43,808 bases of DNA from an uncultured Bacilli bacterium (GCA_934096715.1 CAKOMQ010000008.1:1-43808); one strand, 5' to 3'. Positions 34,563 to 43,640 are shown, numbered from the stretch's first letter. The notes: a model not told the origin generated them from the letters alone. A program made the numbers and translations.

Positions 34563-35410
34563 AATTTAATGTAAATGATTTAAGAAATATTCATAAACTT
34601 ATTATAGAAAGAAAATTAGACTTAGCTAGAACTTATCTTGAAGAATATAAAACTAAATATAAAAAAGATCATATATTATGTAGAAGATATGATGCATTAT
34701 TAAAAGCCTATGAAGGTTATACTGAAGAAGCAATTGAAATATTAAAAGAAAATATACTCATAGATAATACCAGACATAGTGATTCAGATGATGCTTATTA
34801 TTTAGTGATTTTATTATCTAAAAAAGGTAGATATGAAGAAGCTTACAGTTATCTAAAACATATTGATTTAAAAAAATTAATGGAAAACACTAGGGTGGCA
34901 TATAAAAATGCTCGTAAGATGATTAACTTTTAAACAAAAAATTAAGTAAAGATGAAAGTGTATACGATTTAACTGTATATCAAGAATTACAATCTTATGA
35001 TTGTAATATTGAAAGAGCCAAAGAACATATTATAAGTAAGCATAATGTTTTATTACAAGATTATAATTTTTTTACTTTCAGAAGAAAAATTGTCAGAATT
35101 ATATGATTTAATCAATCGTGCAATTCTAATTAGTGAAAAAACATTTGATATGGATTTTAGTGATATTTATATTTTTAGAATTAAAGATATCGGCTATAAT
35201 CCTTATACAGATGAATACACCGATTATTTAAAAGTTATAACTTTACCTAATGAACCTAAAATAATGACAATGTTTCCAGTAGATAGTTCTAAATACAATA
35301 ACTGGAATATAAACGAATTATATTCTGAAGTTAATGAAGAATATACTAGTGGTAAAGTTAGAACTAGAATTAGTCAAATAGATAAATTTAACAAAAGATA
35401 TCAAAGATAG
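34559..35410 (+). pseudogene. Frameshifted tandem paralogue of the TPR-like gene
   Basis: The frame opened at 34559 stops at 34933. After one extra base the homologous sequence continues (NKKLSKDESVYDLTVYQEL ...) to about 35073, and after a second shift it runs to 35410 (LLSEEKLSELYDLINRA ... RISQIDKFNKRY). Adding one T to TTTT at 34928-34931 and removing one T from the T run at 35067-35073 restores a full-length protein of about 284 residues parallel to the preceding gene. The second part could also be read as a separate ORF from 35045. Either a real pseudogene or two homopolymer sequencing errors. Confidence 0.75.
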
Positions 35411-35430
35411 AGTAGCAACTCTACTTTTTT
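35411..35430 (+). terminator. Terminator after the TPR-like pair
   Basis: AGTAG (35411-35415) pairs with CTACT (35421-35425) around CAACT, followed by T bases to 35430. The stem is short. Confidence 0.6.
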
Positions 35431-35480
35431 CGACATTTATTTTAACTTTTGTCATTTTTAATCTTGATAATTTTTAACTT

Positions 35481-35510
35481 TTGTAGTATCTTTATATCAT
35501 AGGTTATAAT
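35481..35510 (+). promoter_or_regulatory. Promoter of the third surface-protein gene
   Basis: TTGTAG (35481-35486), 18 nt, TATAAT (35505-35510). It lacks the spacer sequence shared by the promoters at 128 and 43679. Confidence 0.5.
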
Positions 35511-35532
35511 AGATGAAAGCAGGTTAACAATT

Positions 35533-37977
35533 ATGAAAATATTTAATATTTTTTTAAATAGTAGTAAAAGAAATAAGACTATCTTTTTTCTAGTATTATT
35601 AGAAATATCTCTTTTATTAGTAGCAGGTATTTCTTATGGGCATAAAACTTTAGATAAATATGTATTTGGTAGTAATGATTTAAAAAATACTAATCTTTTT
35701 GCAATTATGATAGATGATGAAAATGGTGGTTACAAAGAAAGTACCAGTGATACATTCCCAGGATATGAATACTTTTATAATCAGTCTAAATCTAATTGTA
35801 TGGATATGACTGGTAAACCAATAGAAGATTCTCTTTTGTATAATCAAGATACTAAAACAGCATCAATTACTGTAAGTGACACAAGTAGTTGTTATTTATA
35901 TTTTGATAATTGGAAAAGTGGATCTTCATTATCCAAAGATTTAATAGCGAGTGGAAATTTATGGCAAAGTAATTTAGAAGGCGATGGATATAGATATATT
36001 GGAACAAATCCAAATAATTATATATGTTTTGGAACTGCTGATAAATCAACTTGTACAACAAATCAAGATAAATATATGTACAGAATAATTGGTGTATTTG
36101 AAGATGCAAGCGGAAATAATCATGTTAAACTAATAAAATATAAACAGCTGGCATCACTTGCATGGAACTCTGCTAGTGCTGATGTAAATTGGGAAAATAG
36201 TACGTTGTATTCTAGTTTAAATGGAAGTGAATTTTTAACAAATACAACATATGATTATCTGCAAAATACAACATGGAAGAGTAAAATAGAAAACTGGACT
36301 TGGACTGCAGTTAATACTTTAACTAATGATAAAAGCGGCCCAGACTATAATGATAAATTATCTCCAAGTCAAATATATTTACATGAGATGAATAGATCAG
36401 GCAAATCTAGTTCAGTGGGTTCGTGGACAACACCTACAGGAAAGATTGGTATAATGTATGCAAGTGATTATACATTGTCATTAGGTGCAAGTGCTTTAGC
36501 ACTAACAACAGGAACTAATACTAATGCTACCTTATTAAAAACAGGCTGGATGCATCAAAGTAATAATGATACGACTAAGTCAACTCTTGAATGGACAATG
36601 GCACGCAGTGGATTAAACAGTCTTTATTTTGATAATTATCAAGTATATATATTAATGGCAGCTGGCTCGTTAAATTTCGGAACACCTAATCAACCAGTGA
36701 TAACACTTAAATATGGTATTCGACCTGTATTATATTTAACAGCTAATACATCTACTTCCAGTGGAACTGGTACTTTAGATAATCCATTTATTGTTTCAAG
36801 TGATGAAATACAATATCCAAAAGTTAATCTTTCACTTTCAAATTCAAATGTGTCAATTACAATAACAAAAGGTACAGGTAATTTAAATAAATATTGTATA
36901 AATAATAAAGCTAGTATAAATGATTGTGAATGGAAAAGTGTTATAAGTACTAATTTTAATCATACATTACCAAGTGAAGGAACATATTATGTTCATGTTA
37001 TAGATGATATGGGATATATCGCTAGGGAGTCAATTGTATATGAAAAACCACAATTAAATAAGATTTTAATAGACTCAAATAAAATGTGGCAAAGCGGACT
37101 TGAAGGCGATGGGTATCGTTTTACTGGTACAGGCGCTTATACTACAAGTACGACACCATCTAACTTTGTGTGTTTTGGTACTACAGATAAATCAACATGT
37201 AAAAGTAATCCAGACACATACATGTATAGAGTAATAGGCGTATTTGATGACCAAGTAAAACTTATAAAATTATCTAGCTTGGCTTCTAATGCTCCATTTA
37301 CTTCTGGAACCAGATTTTCTCAAGGAATTTATAATTTTGCTGGAAATGTTTTAGCAGAAAGATTAAATGGTGTAACTCCAAGTACAAGTATGACTAACTT
37401 ATTTATTGGCAATTCATCTTATTCATATTTAAATGATTCGAGTGGTTGGGTTGATTTAATTAGTGAAAAAGGAAAACGAGAAGTTGTTACATTAGGTAAT
37501 AGCGGTGGGCCTGATTATTACTATAGCAATCAGTTCACACCACGCACAATCTATTTACATGAAATGAATAGAGACAGTAAAACAAGCACTGTTGGTAGAT
37601 GGTATGATAATACTTATAAAATTTCTGTAATGAACGTTAGTGATTATTTGCTTTCTTTGGGTAGTACATCACTTTCTATGACTAGTGGTACTTATTTAAA
37701 TAGAAATACACTTAAAACTAGTTGGCTATTCTTAGGCAATAATAAATATGGTAATACTAGTGGCAATTATACAACTGAGCATACATCTGCTTCTTATGGG
37801 CCAGCAAATAGTAGTGGTACAACAAATTATAGTTGGACCATTACTTCAACTGGATACTTGTATTATACTAGTATACTTAATGAATATGCTATAAGACCAG
37901 TATTTTTTCTAAACACAAATGTTACTTCATCAAGTGGAACAGGTACTTTATCTGATCCGTATATGATAGACAATTAA
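35533..37977 (+). CDS. Large surface protein with two lectin-like domains
   Basis: An 814-residue protein. A signal anchor occupies about residues 17-36, followed by a short N-terminal region with Cys and a domain (about 138-420) homologous to the C-domains of the other two surface proteins: WQSNLEGDGYRYIG, CFGTADKSTCTTNQDKYMYR, LHEMNRSGKSS, GIRPVLYL. A linker with a beta-sandwich look (about 428-510) is followed by a second, more divergent copy (about 512-814) ending YAIRPVFFL and SDPYMID. Both ends keep host-like AT-rich codons; the GC-rich cassette is absent. It was probably made by domain duplication. Ligand unknown. Confidence 0.75.
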   Translation: MKIFNIFLNSSKRNKTIFFLVLLEISLLLVAGISYGHKTLDKYVFGSNDLKNTNLFAIMIDDENGGYKESTSDTFPGYEYFYNQSKSNCMDMTGKPIEDSLLYNQDTKTASITVSDTSSCYLYFDNWKSGSSLSKDLIASGNLWQSNLEGDGYRYIGTNPNNYICFGTADKSTCTTNQDKYMYRIIGVFEDASGNNHVKLIKYKQLASLAWNSASADVNWENSTLYSSLNGSEFLTNTTYDYLQNTTWKSKIENWTWTAVNTLTNDKSGPDYNDKLSPSQIYLHEMNRSGKSSSVGSWTTPTGKIGIMYASDYTLSLGASALALTTGTNTNATLLKTGWMHQSNNDTTKSTLEWTMARSGLNSLYFDNYQVYILMAAGSLNFGTPNQPVITLKYGIRPVLYLTANTSTSSGTGTLDNPFIVSSDEIQYPKVNLSLSNSNVSITITKGTGNLNKYCINNKASINDCEWKSVISTNFNHTLPSEGTYYVHVIDDMGYIARESIVYEKPQLNKILIDSNKMWQSGLEGDGYRFTGTGAYTTSTTPSNFVCFGTTDKSTCKSNPDTYMYRVIGVFDDQVKLIKLSSLASNAPFTSGTRFSQGIYNFAGNVLAERLNGVTPSTSMTNLFIGNSSYSYLNDSSGWVDLISEKGKREVVTLGNSGGPDYYYSNQFTPRTIYLHEMNRDSKTSTVGRWYDNTYKISVMNVSDYLLSLGSTSLSMTSGTYLNRNTLKTSWLFLGNNKYGNTSGNYTTEHTSASYGPANSSGTTNYSWTITSTGYLYYTSILNEYAIRPVFFLNTNVTSSSGTGTLSDPYMIDN

Positions 37978-37992
37978 ATGTAGAGAGTATTC

Positions 37993-38020
37993 TTTACATT
38001 TTTTTTAATTATGATAAAAT
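37993..38020 (+). promoter_or_regulatory. Promoter of mnmA
   Basis: TTTACA (37993-37998), 16 nt, TAAAAT (38015-38020). Transcription would begin near 38027, almost on the first start codon, so the message may be leaderless. Confidence 0.5.
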
Positions 38021-38036
38021 AGTTTGTGTGATGTGT

Positions 38037-39131
38037 ATGGAAACAGTAGTAGTAGGAATGAGTGGTGGAGTTGATAGTGCTGTATCAGCTTACCTATTAA
38101 AAGAAAAAGGATATAATGTAATCGGATTATTTATGCGTAACTGGGATAGTGAAATTAATCAAGAAGATTTTGATAATCATGGCGATATTTGTCCTCAAGA
38201 ACAAGATTATAATGACGCTAAAAAAGTATGTGATAAATTAGGTATTAAATTATTCCGTGTTGATTTTGTTAAAGAATACTGGGATTATGTATTTCAATAT
38301 TTTTTAGATGAATTAAAACATGGTAGAACACCTAATCCAGATATGTTATGTAATAAATATATTAAATTTGATTTATTTAAAAAAGAAGCTGAAAAACTAG
38401 GAGCTACATTTGTTGCAACTGGTCATTATGCAAGACTAGAAGGCGGAAGATTACTTCGTGGAATAGATAATAATAAAGATCAAACATATTTTTTGGCTGA
38501 TGTAAGTCGTGAACAATTTAAAAATGTCATGTTTCCTGTTGGGGGACTAGAAAAAGAAGAAGTGCGTCGTATTGCTCATGAACAAGGATTAATTGTTGCA
38601 GACAAAAAAGACTCTACTGGTATATGTTTTATTGGAGAAAGAAACTTTCAAAAGTTTATTCAAAACTACTTAAGTCCTAATCCAGGGGATATAGTTGATG
38701 TAGAAACTAATGAAGTAATTGGTACTCATGAAGGATTAATGAATTATACAATTGGACAAAGAAAAAACGTTGGTTTAAGTGGACATACAACAAGACATTA
38801 TGTTGTGGGTAAAAATGTAGAAAAGAATATATTATATGTTACGATTGGTCATGAAGAATACCTTTATAGTGATATGTGTATTATTGAAAATGTTAATATG
38901 ATTAGTAGTGTTAATCCTACGTTCTGTACAGCTAAATTTAGATATAGAGGAGTTGATTATCCAGTTCAGCTTGAATATCTACCTAATAATGAAATATGTG
39001 TTAAATATAGTGGACTTGCTAAAAGTGTTACTCCTGGACAAGCATGTGTTTTATATTTAGGAAGTGAATGTTTAGGATGTGGATTTATTAAAGAAGTATA
39101 TAAAGATGGCAAAAAACTATGGTATTTATAA
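38037..39131 (+). CDS. mnmA: tRNA-specific 2-thiouridylase MnmA
   Basis: About 364 residues. The PP-loop ATP-binding motif is VVVGMSGGVDSAVSAYLL at the N-terminus. The catalytic Cys pair is in TPNPDMLCNKYIKF and STGICFIGER, and GHYARLEGGRLLRG and DQTYFLADVS are conserved. It inserts sulfur at U34 of Lys, Glu and Gln tRNAs. Starts possible are GTG 38028, ATG 38031 and ATG 38037; the last gives the usual family N-terminus. None has a ribosome binding site, consistent with leaderless translation. It converges on the flippase gene with a 6-bp overlap. Confidence 0.95.
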   Translation: METVVVGMSGGVDSAVSAYLLKEKGYNVIGLFMRNWDSEINQEDFDNHGDICPQEQDYNDAKKVCDKLGIKLFRVDFVKEYWDYVFQYFLDELKHGRTPNPDMLCNKYIKFDLFKKEAEKLGATFVATGHYARLEGGRLLRGIDNNKDQTYFLADVSREQFKNVMFPVGGLEKEEVRRIAHEQGLIVADKKDSTGICFIGERNFQKFIQNYLSPNPGDIVDVETNEVIGTHEGLMNYTIGQRKNVGLSGHTTRHYVVGKNVEKNILYVTIGHEEYLYSDMCIIENVNMISSVNPTFCTAKFRYRGVDYPVQLEYLPNNEICVKYSGLAKSVTPGQACVLYLGSECLGCGFIKEVYKDGKKLWYL

Positions 39132-40427
39132 AGAGCATTTAAATGTTCTTTTTATTTCTCTATAATTTAGATATACTACTAAGAATATATTGATTATCTC
39201 TGATATTATTAAAGAATATATACCTATATGTACTAAAGATAATATGGATAAACTTAATAATTTAACTATAACTCCTATTATAGTTATCTTCATAGTAATA
39301 TTCGCTTTATTTATAGCCTGTAAGAAACTTATAAGAATGTTTTCTAAATAAAATAGTACAAATACAGGAGCAAGTACTTTGATGTAATTTAAACCTTCAT
39401 AGGTATTATATATGGTGAATAAAATATTATCTCCAAAAAATAATAGAATTACACTGTAAGATATACCAATAATTAAACTAAAAAAAATAGCTTGTTTAAG
39501 TCTTTTTTTAACTTTTAATATATTATTTTGATGATAGAATTTACTTATCTCTGGTACTAGAGATAATGATATAGCAATAATAAAGAAAGAAGGTACAGTA
39601 AGTATAGGAATAGAGTAACTATTATATATACCATATTCTTCTAATATATAATTCTTAGTATAGCCGGAGTATAATAGTATATTCATAAGTATTATAGGTT
39701 CAAAGAAATAACCTATATTTCCTACTATACGACTAGATACACTTGGTATAGATATTCCAAGTATATCTCTTACTGTATCTTTATCAGGTAGTAAGTCTTC
39801 TTTTTTAATATTAATCTTCTTAGGTAAGAATAAAAGATTAAATATTATACTTACTACTTCGGTAAATAAAGATATTATAAATAAACTACTAGCGGCTATT
39901 ACATCATTTATTAAGATACATTTAGGTACTATTAATGTTATTAGTATATATCTAACTATTTGTTCTACTATATTACTTATAGCATTTGGTAACATGTTCA
40001 TTTTTCCATAAAAGTATCCTTTTATAATACTTGAAATACTTACTATAGGGAATGTTAAAGTTGCGCTTATAAGTATTAAAAAGCATTTAGGTTCGTGTAA
40101 AAGATTATTTGAAATAAATCTACTAGATAAAAGCATTATTGATACTACTATTATATTTATAATAGTTATAATTAATAAAGAATTAGAAAGTATTTTAGAG
40201 CTTTTCTTTTTATTCTCTGCTACTAGTTTACTAATGGTAGTAGGTAGGGCAAGAGTTGCTATAGTAATTAGTAAAGAATATGTAGGTATAACAATAGAAT
40301 ATAAACTAATAACTTCTGTTCCTACTATTCTTGTTGTTATTACTCTTATAATAAAACCAAGTATTTTAGTTATAATACCACTTATAGTAAGAATAAGAGT
40401 TGATTTTATAAATAAATTTTTATTCAT
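39126..40427 (-). CDS. SpoVB-like MOP-superfamily flippase
   Basis: A 433-residue protein with about 12-14 membrane helices, starting TLILTISGIITKILGFIIRV, the typical start of MATE-like polysaccharide or lipid-linked precursor exporters. It includes PTTISKLVAENKKKS and GYFYGKMNMLPNAISNIVEQIVRY, characteristic of the SpoVB/stage V sporulation protein B group. In Bacillus spoVB lies next to comN, as here. It may flip a lipid-linked cell-wall or glycan precursor. Transcribed divergently from comN. Confidence 0.82.
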   Translation of the reverse strand: MNKNLFIKSTLILTISGIITKILGFIIRVITTRIVGTEVISLYSIVIPTYSLLITIATLALPTTISKLVAENKKKSSKILSNSLLIITIINIIVVSIMLLSSRFISNNLLHEPKCFLILISATLTFPIVSISSIIKGYFYGKMNMLPNAISNIVEQIVRYILITLIVPKCILINDVIAASSLFIISLFTEVVSIIFNLLFLPKKINIKKEDLLPDKDTVRDILGISIPSVSSRIVGNIGYFFEPIILMNILLYSGYTKNYILEEYGIYNSYSIPILTVPSFFIIAISLSLVPEISKFYHQNNILKVKKRLKQAIFFSLIIGISYSVILLFFGDNILFTIYNTYEGLNYIKVLAPVFVLFYLENILISFLQAINKANITMKITIIGVIVKLLSLSILSLVHIGIYSLIISEIINIFLVVYLNYREIKRTFKCSL

Positions 40428-40490
40428 TATGCTCCTTTTAAAACATTAAAAAATATTATATAATAAGTATATGTTGTAGGAGTTGATATT

Positions 40491-40742
40491 ATGGATAAAA
40501 TAAATACTATAAATGAATTATATAAAAGATTAACTCCTGTACTTAGAATGAAATCTAATGAAGTTAACAGGATATGTAAAAGTAGATTAACTAATATAGA
40601 TATATGGAATTATTTAATAGTTAATAAATGGAAGAATAAGAAAGACTTAAGACTATATGAACTTGTTAGTGATATATTAGATTGTGATAGTTTAGAAATA
40701 ATTAAATATACTAGAGAGTTGGAGAAGAAGAATGCATTATAA
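40491..40742 (+). CDS. ComN-like post-transcriptional regulator
   Basis: An 83-residue protein. LTNIDIWNYLIVNKWKNK followed by LRLYELVSDILDCDSLEI matches the pattern of the Bacillus ComN (YrzD) family (xxDIWxxLxxKxWKxK, RLYEIVxDILSL). ComN controls comE mRNA in Bacillus. The neighbouring spoVB-like gene supports the assignment. ATG 40491 follows TAGGAG. It overlaps rel by 11 bp. Confidence 0.65.
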   Translation: MDKINTINELYKRLTPVLRMKSNEVNRICKSRLTNIDIWNYLIVNKWKNKKDLRLYELVSDILDCDSLEIIKYTRELEKKNAL

Positions 40743-42852
40743 TGAAAATATTACTTATGAAGAATTAATAGATAAATTACATATAAATAATAATAGTGAT
40801 AGAGAAATATTAGATAAAGCTTATTCTTATGCTTTAAAATGTTATGAAGGTAAAGTAAGACTTACTGGAGATGATTTAATTACTCATTCACTTAATACTG
40901 CTTATATATTAGCAAATTTAAATGTAGATATAACTACGATAGTAGCGGCATTAATACATGACGTTATAAACTTATGTAATAAGACTCCTGATGAGATAGA
41001 AGAATTATTTGGTAGTGATGTAAGAATAATAGTAGAGTCTTTATCTAAGATAAATAAGTTAGAACTTACTAGTGATGAAGAAGAAAAAGCTATATACTTA
41101 AGAAAAGTAATGGTAGGGTTAAGCGAAGATGTTAGAGTACTTTATATAAAACTTGCTTGTAGACTACATAATATGCGTACTAATTGGGCTATTAAGCCTT
41201 TAAATCAAAAGAAAAAAGCAATGGAAACTGAAAGTGTTTTAATACCGATTGCGCATCGTTTAGGTATAAATTCTATTAAAAGTGAACTAGAAAACTTATG
41301 TCTTTATTATACTAAACCAGATGTTTATAATGATATATTAGAAAAGCTTAATAAATCTAGAGATGAACTTAATAGTAATTTAGAGAATATGAAAAAAGAG
41401 TTATCTAACTTACTTAAAGAAAATGGTATTAATTTTGAAATAAAAGGTAGAGTTAAAAGTGTTTATAGTATCTATAAGAAGTTAGCTACTGGTCGTAAAT
41501 GGAGTGATATTTATGATATATTAGCACTTCGTATATTTGTTGAAAAGGAAAGTGACTGTTATTTAGTAATTGGACTTGTTCATTCTAAGTTTAGACCAGT
41601 ACCAAAAAGATTTAAAGATTATATAGCCAATCCAAAAGGAAATATGTATCAGTCTCTACATACAAGTGTATTTGGTGATAATGGTGACTTATACGAAATA
41701 CAAGTACGTACTTATGAAATGGATGAAATAGCTGAAAAAGGTTTAGCGTCTCATTGGTCTTATAAAGAAAAAGGAACTAAAAAAGTTCAAGCTATGATGG
41801 AACAAAAACTAGAATTATTTAGGAATATTATTGAAAGTAATAGTAATGAAAATGATCTTACTTTTGAAAATAATATTAAATCAGATATTCTAGATGATCT
41901 TATTTATGTGTTTACTCCAAAAGGTGATGTAGTTGAGTTACCTAAGGGATCAACTCCACTAGATTTTGCTTATCGAATACACTCACGTGTAGGAGATACA
42001 TGTGTAGGTGCTATTGTTAATGAACAAATTGTTCCTCTTAATTATGAACTTAATAATAATGATATAGTTAAAATTAATACTAATAAAGATGCATCTCCTA
42101 ATAAGGACTGGTTAAGTATATGTAAGACTAATCAAGCTAAAACTAAGATTAAATCTTATTTTAGTAAGAAAGATAAAGAAGAATATATTGAACGTGGTAA
42201 AACAATGATTGAAAGAGAACTAAGACGTCGTAAATTAAGTTTTTCTATTATAGAAGATAATTTAGATAAGATAATAAAAGACTTAAAGTTTACTGACTTA
42301 GATGATTTATATTTATCAGTTGGATCTCTAAGATATACACCGGGTTATATTATTAATCTTACTAATAATGATAAACATGATATAAATGATGCTTTATTAT
42401 ATAAGAAAAGTAAACCAGTAGTACCTACTAATTATAAAAATGATATTATAGTAGATGGACTTAGTGATGTTTTAGTAAATATAGCTAAATGTTGTAATCC
42501 AATTAAAGGAGATAATATAGTAGGTTATATTACTTTAAATGATGGTATTACTGTACATAAAAGTGATTGTTCTAATATAAAAGATATAACTGATAGAATT
42601 ATCTCTGTAGCATGGAATAATGACTCTAATAATACATTTAATAAAGAAATAAATATAGTTACTAAGAATCCTAAATTCTTAATAGATTTTGTTACAGAGA
42701 CTACAAGACTTGGTATATATGTTTTAAGTATTAATAACAAAGAAAACTTAGATGATACAAGTTATAAAATTATAGTTAAAGTAAAAGATAGAAATGAATT
42801 TGATAAGCTAATTAATAATTTATCTAAATTTAAAGAAACAAAGGTGTTATAA
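40732..42852 (+). CDS. rel: Rel-family (p)ppGpp synthetase with degenerate hydrolase site
   Basis: A 706-residue long RelA/SpoT homologue. Hydrolase HD domain (about 30-190), synthetase (about 235-345), TGS (about 390-455), Cys-rich zinc region (AKCCNPIKGDNIVGY, near 590) and C-terminal ACT domain (about 635-706). Synthetase residues look intact: GRVKSVYSIYKK, D262 in YDILALRI, RFKDYIANPKGNMYQSLHT and E322 in YEIQVRT. In the HD domain H52, H76 and D77 remain, but the ED pair after HDVI is N80-L81, and the metal-binding Asp of LADRLHN is Cys (LACRLHN, C143). Hydrolysis is therefore probably lost and the enzyme would mainly make (p)ppGpp. GGAGAAGAAG precedes ATG 40732. Confidence 0.93.
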   Translation: MHYNENITYEELIDKLHINNNSDREILDKAYSYALKCYEGKVRLTGDDLITHSLNTAYILANLNVDITTIVAALIHDVINLCNKTPDEIEELFGSDVRIIVESLSKINKLELTSDEEEKAIYLRKVMVGLSEDVRVLYIKLACRLHNMRTNWAIKPLNQKKKAMETESVLIPIAHRLGINSIKSELENLCLYYTKPDVYNDILEKLNKSRDELNSNLENMKKELSNLLKENGINFEIKGRVKSVYSIYKKLATGRKWSDIYDILALRIFVEKESDCYLVIGLVHSKFRPVPKRFKDYIANPKGNMYQSLHTSVFGDNGDLYEIQVRTYEMDEIAEKGLASHWSYKEKGTKKVQAMMEQKLELFRNIIESNSNENDLTFENNIKSDILDDLIYVFTPKGDVVELPKGSTPLDFAYRIHSRVGDTCVGAIVNEQIVPLNYELNNNDIVKINTNKDASPNKDWLSICKTNQAKTKIKSYFSKKDKEEYIERGKTMIERELRRRKLSFSIIEDNLDKIIKDLKFTDLDDLYLSVGSLRYTPGYIINLTNNDKHDINDALLYKKSKPVVPTNYKNDIIVDGLSDVLVNIAKCCNPIKGDNIVGYITLNDGITVHKSDCSNIKDITDRIISVAWNNDSNNTFNKEINIVTKNPKFLIDFVTETTRLGIYVLSINNKENLDDTSYKIIVKVKDRNEFDKLINNLSKFKETKVL

Positions 42853-43295
42853 TGAAAGTAGTAGTTCAAAGATGTTTATTCGGTAGTGTAGAAGTAGATA
42901 ATAAACTAGTTAATAAAGTAGATAATGGTTTTGTCTTACTAGTTGGATTTACTCATAACGATACCCTAGAAGATATAGATTATATAGTTAAGAAAGTAGT
43001 TAATTTAAGAGTATTTGATGATGAGAATGGAGTTATGAATAAAAGTATTCTAGATACAAAAGGATCTATTCTATCTATTAGTCAATTTACTTTATACGCA
43101 AATACTAAAAAAGGTAATAGACCGTCTTATATAGATGCTTTAGGTGGAGAAGACGCTATTAAGTTATATGAAATATTTAATTCTAAACTTAATGAGCATG
43201 TACCAACATACCCAGGTATTTTTGGAGCAGATATGAAAGTTAATATTTTAAATGATGGTCCAATCACTATAGTAATAGATAGCAAAAATAAATAA
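42852..43295 (+). CDS. dtd: D-aminoacyl-tRNA deacylase
   Basis: A 147-residue DTD. MKVVVQRCLFGSVEVDNKLV opens the family fold, SISQFTLYANTKKGNRPSY is the catalytic SQFTL block, and NDGPITIVI is the C-terminal Gly-cis-Pro-type signature. It removes D-amino acids and Gly from mischarged tRNA. Its ATG overlaps the rel stop (TAATG), the same rel-dtd order as in Bacillus. Confidence 0.96.
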   Translation: MKVVVQRCLFGSVEVDNKLVNKVDNGFVLLVGFTHNDTLEDIDYIVKKVVNLRVFDDENGVMNKSILDTKGSILSISQFTLYANTKKGNRPSYIDALGGEDAIKLYEIFNSKLNEHVPTYPGIFGADMKVNILNDGPITIVIDSKNK

Positions 43296-43298
43296 TCT

Positions 43299-43327
43299 AA
43301 AAAATGCTAATTATCTTAGCATTTTTT
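43299..43327. terminator. Terminator after dtd
   Basis: AAAAAATGCTAA (43299-43310) pairs over 12 bp with TTAGCATTTTTT (43316-43327) around TTATC. The T run after and A run before the stem would allow it to work in both directions. Confidence 0.92.
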
Positions 43328-43356
43328 GATTGTCGAAAAAAGGCGAACTTTTTTTC

Positions 43357-43385
43357 TTGACTTTTGCCTTGCATTAATTTAGGAT
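43357..43385 (+). promoter_or_regulatory. Promoter of the small-toxin-like gene
   Basis: TTGACT (43357-43362), 17 nt, TAGGAT (43380-43385). Transcription would start near 43392, so the RNA would begin with the left arm of the inverted repeat at 43393. An alternative -10 is TATATA at 43385-43390. Confidence 0.55.
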
Positions 43386-43480
43386 ATATAACTAAGCGAA
43401 GAGATGCTGTGGCTTATATCACTCAAACTATTAGGGGGTTTTGGTATATTAATCAAAATAACTAAGAGGAGGGAGATATA

Positions 43481-43585
43481 ATGAAATTAAGAGTGAAATA
43501 TAAGCTTTTAAAAATAGTGTTTTTATTATACATTGGACTAACAATCTTCTGTGTAATAAAAACGGCCATCGAATTATTCCGATAG
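43481..43585 (+). CDS. 34-residue membrane peptide, candidate type I toxin
   Basis: ATG 43481 follows a near-perfect ribosome binding site GAGGAGGGAG (43467-43476). The peptide has a strongly basic start (MKLRVKYKLLK), one membrane helix (about 11-30) with a Cys, and ends ELFR. Length, charge and topology fit type I toxins, but I cannot match it to Fst, TxpA, BsrG or Ldr families. A 25-codon frame from ATG 43404 ends in TAATG at 43479-43482 and so overlaps this start. The 3' end is overlapped by a predicted antisense RNA. Seen: ORF, ribosome binding site, opposing promoter. Toxicity is inference. Confidence 0.6.
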   Translation: MKLRVKYKLLKIVFLLYIGLTIFCVIKTAIELFR

Positions 43586-43635
43586 CCATATCCCAATAAT
43601 GTGGTATGAGCGAAATGCATTTCTTCGCTTACCTA
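43558..43635 (-). ncRNA. Predicted antisense RNA, about 77 nt, candidate antitoxin
   Basis: Minus-strand promoter TTGATA-17-TATACT (43669-43641) would start transcription near 43634. The RNA would fold as AGCGAA/TTCGCT with outer GGTA/TACC (43603-43633), and end in GGCTATCG/CGATGGCC (43587-43564) with an 8-bp stem including one G.U, followed by GTTTTT (43563-43558). It covers the last 28 nt of the micro-ORF and its 3' region. Promoter, two hairpins and T tract are all read directly; expression is not shown. Confidence 0.6.
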
Positions 43636-43640
43636 AATTA

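Larger units (their letters stand above)
43376..43639. repeat. Long-range inverted repeat flanking the micro-ORF
   Basis: TAAGCGAAGAGATGC (43393-43407) matches the reverse complement of GCATTTCTTCGCTTA (43617-43631) at 14 of 15 bases. AATTTAGG (43376-43383) matches that of CCTAAATT (43632-43639) exactly, with 9 extra bases on the left side. The arms surround the micro-ORF at 43481 and sit at the 5' ends of the two predicted opposing RNAs. Confidence 0.75.
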
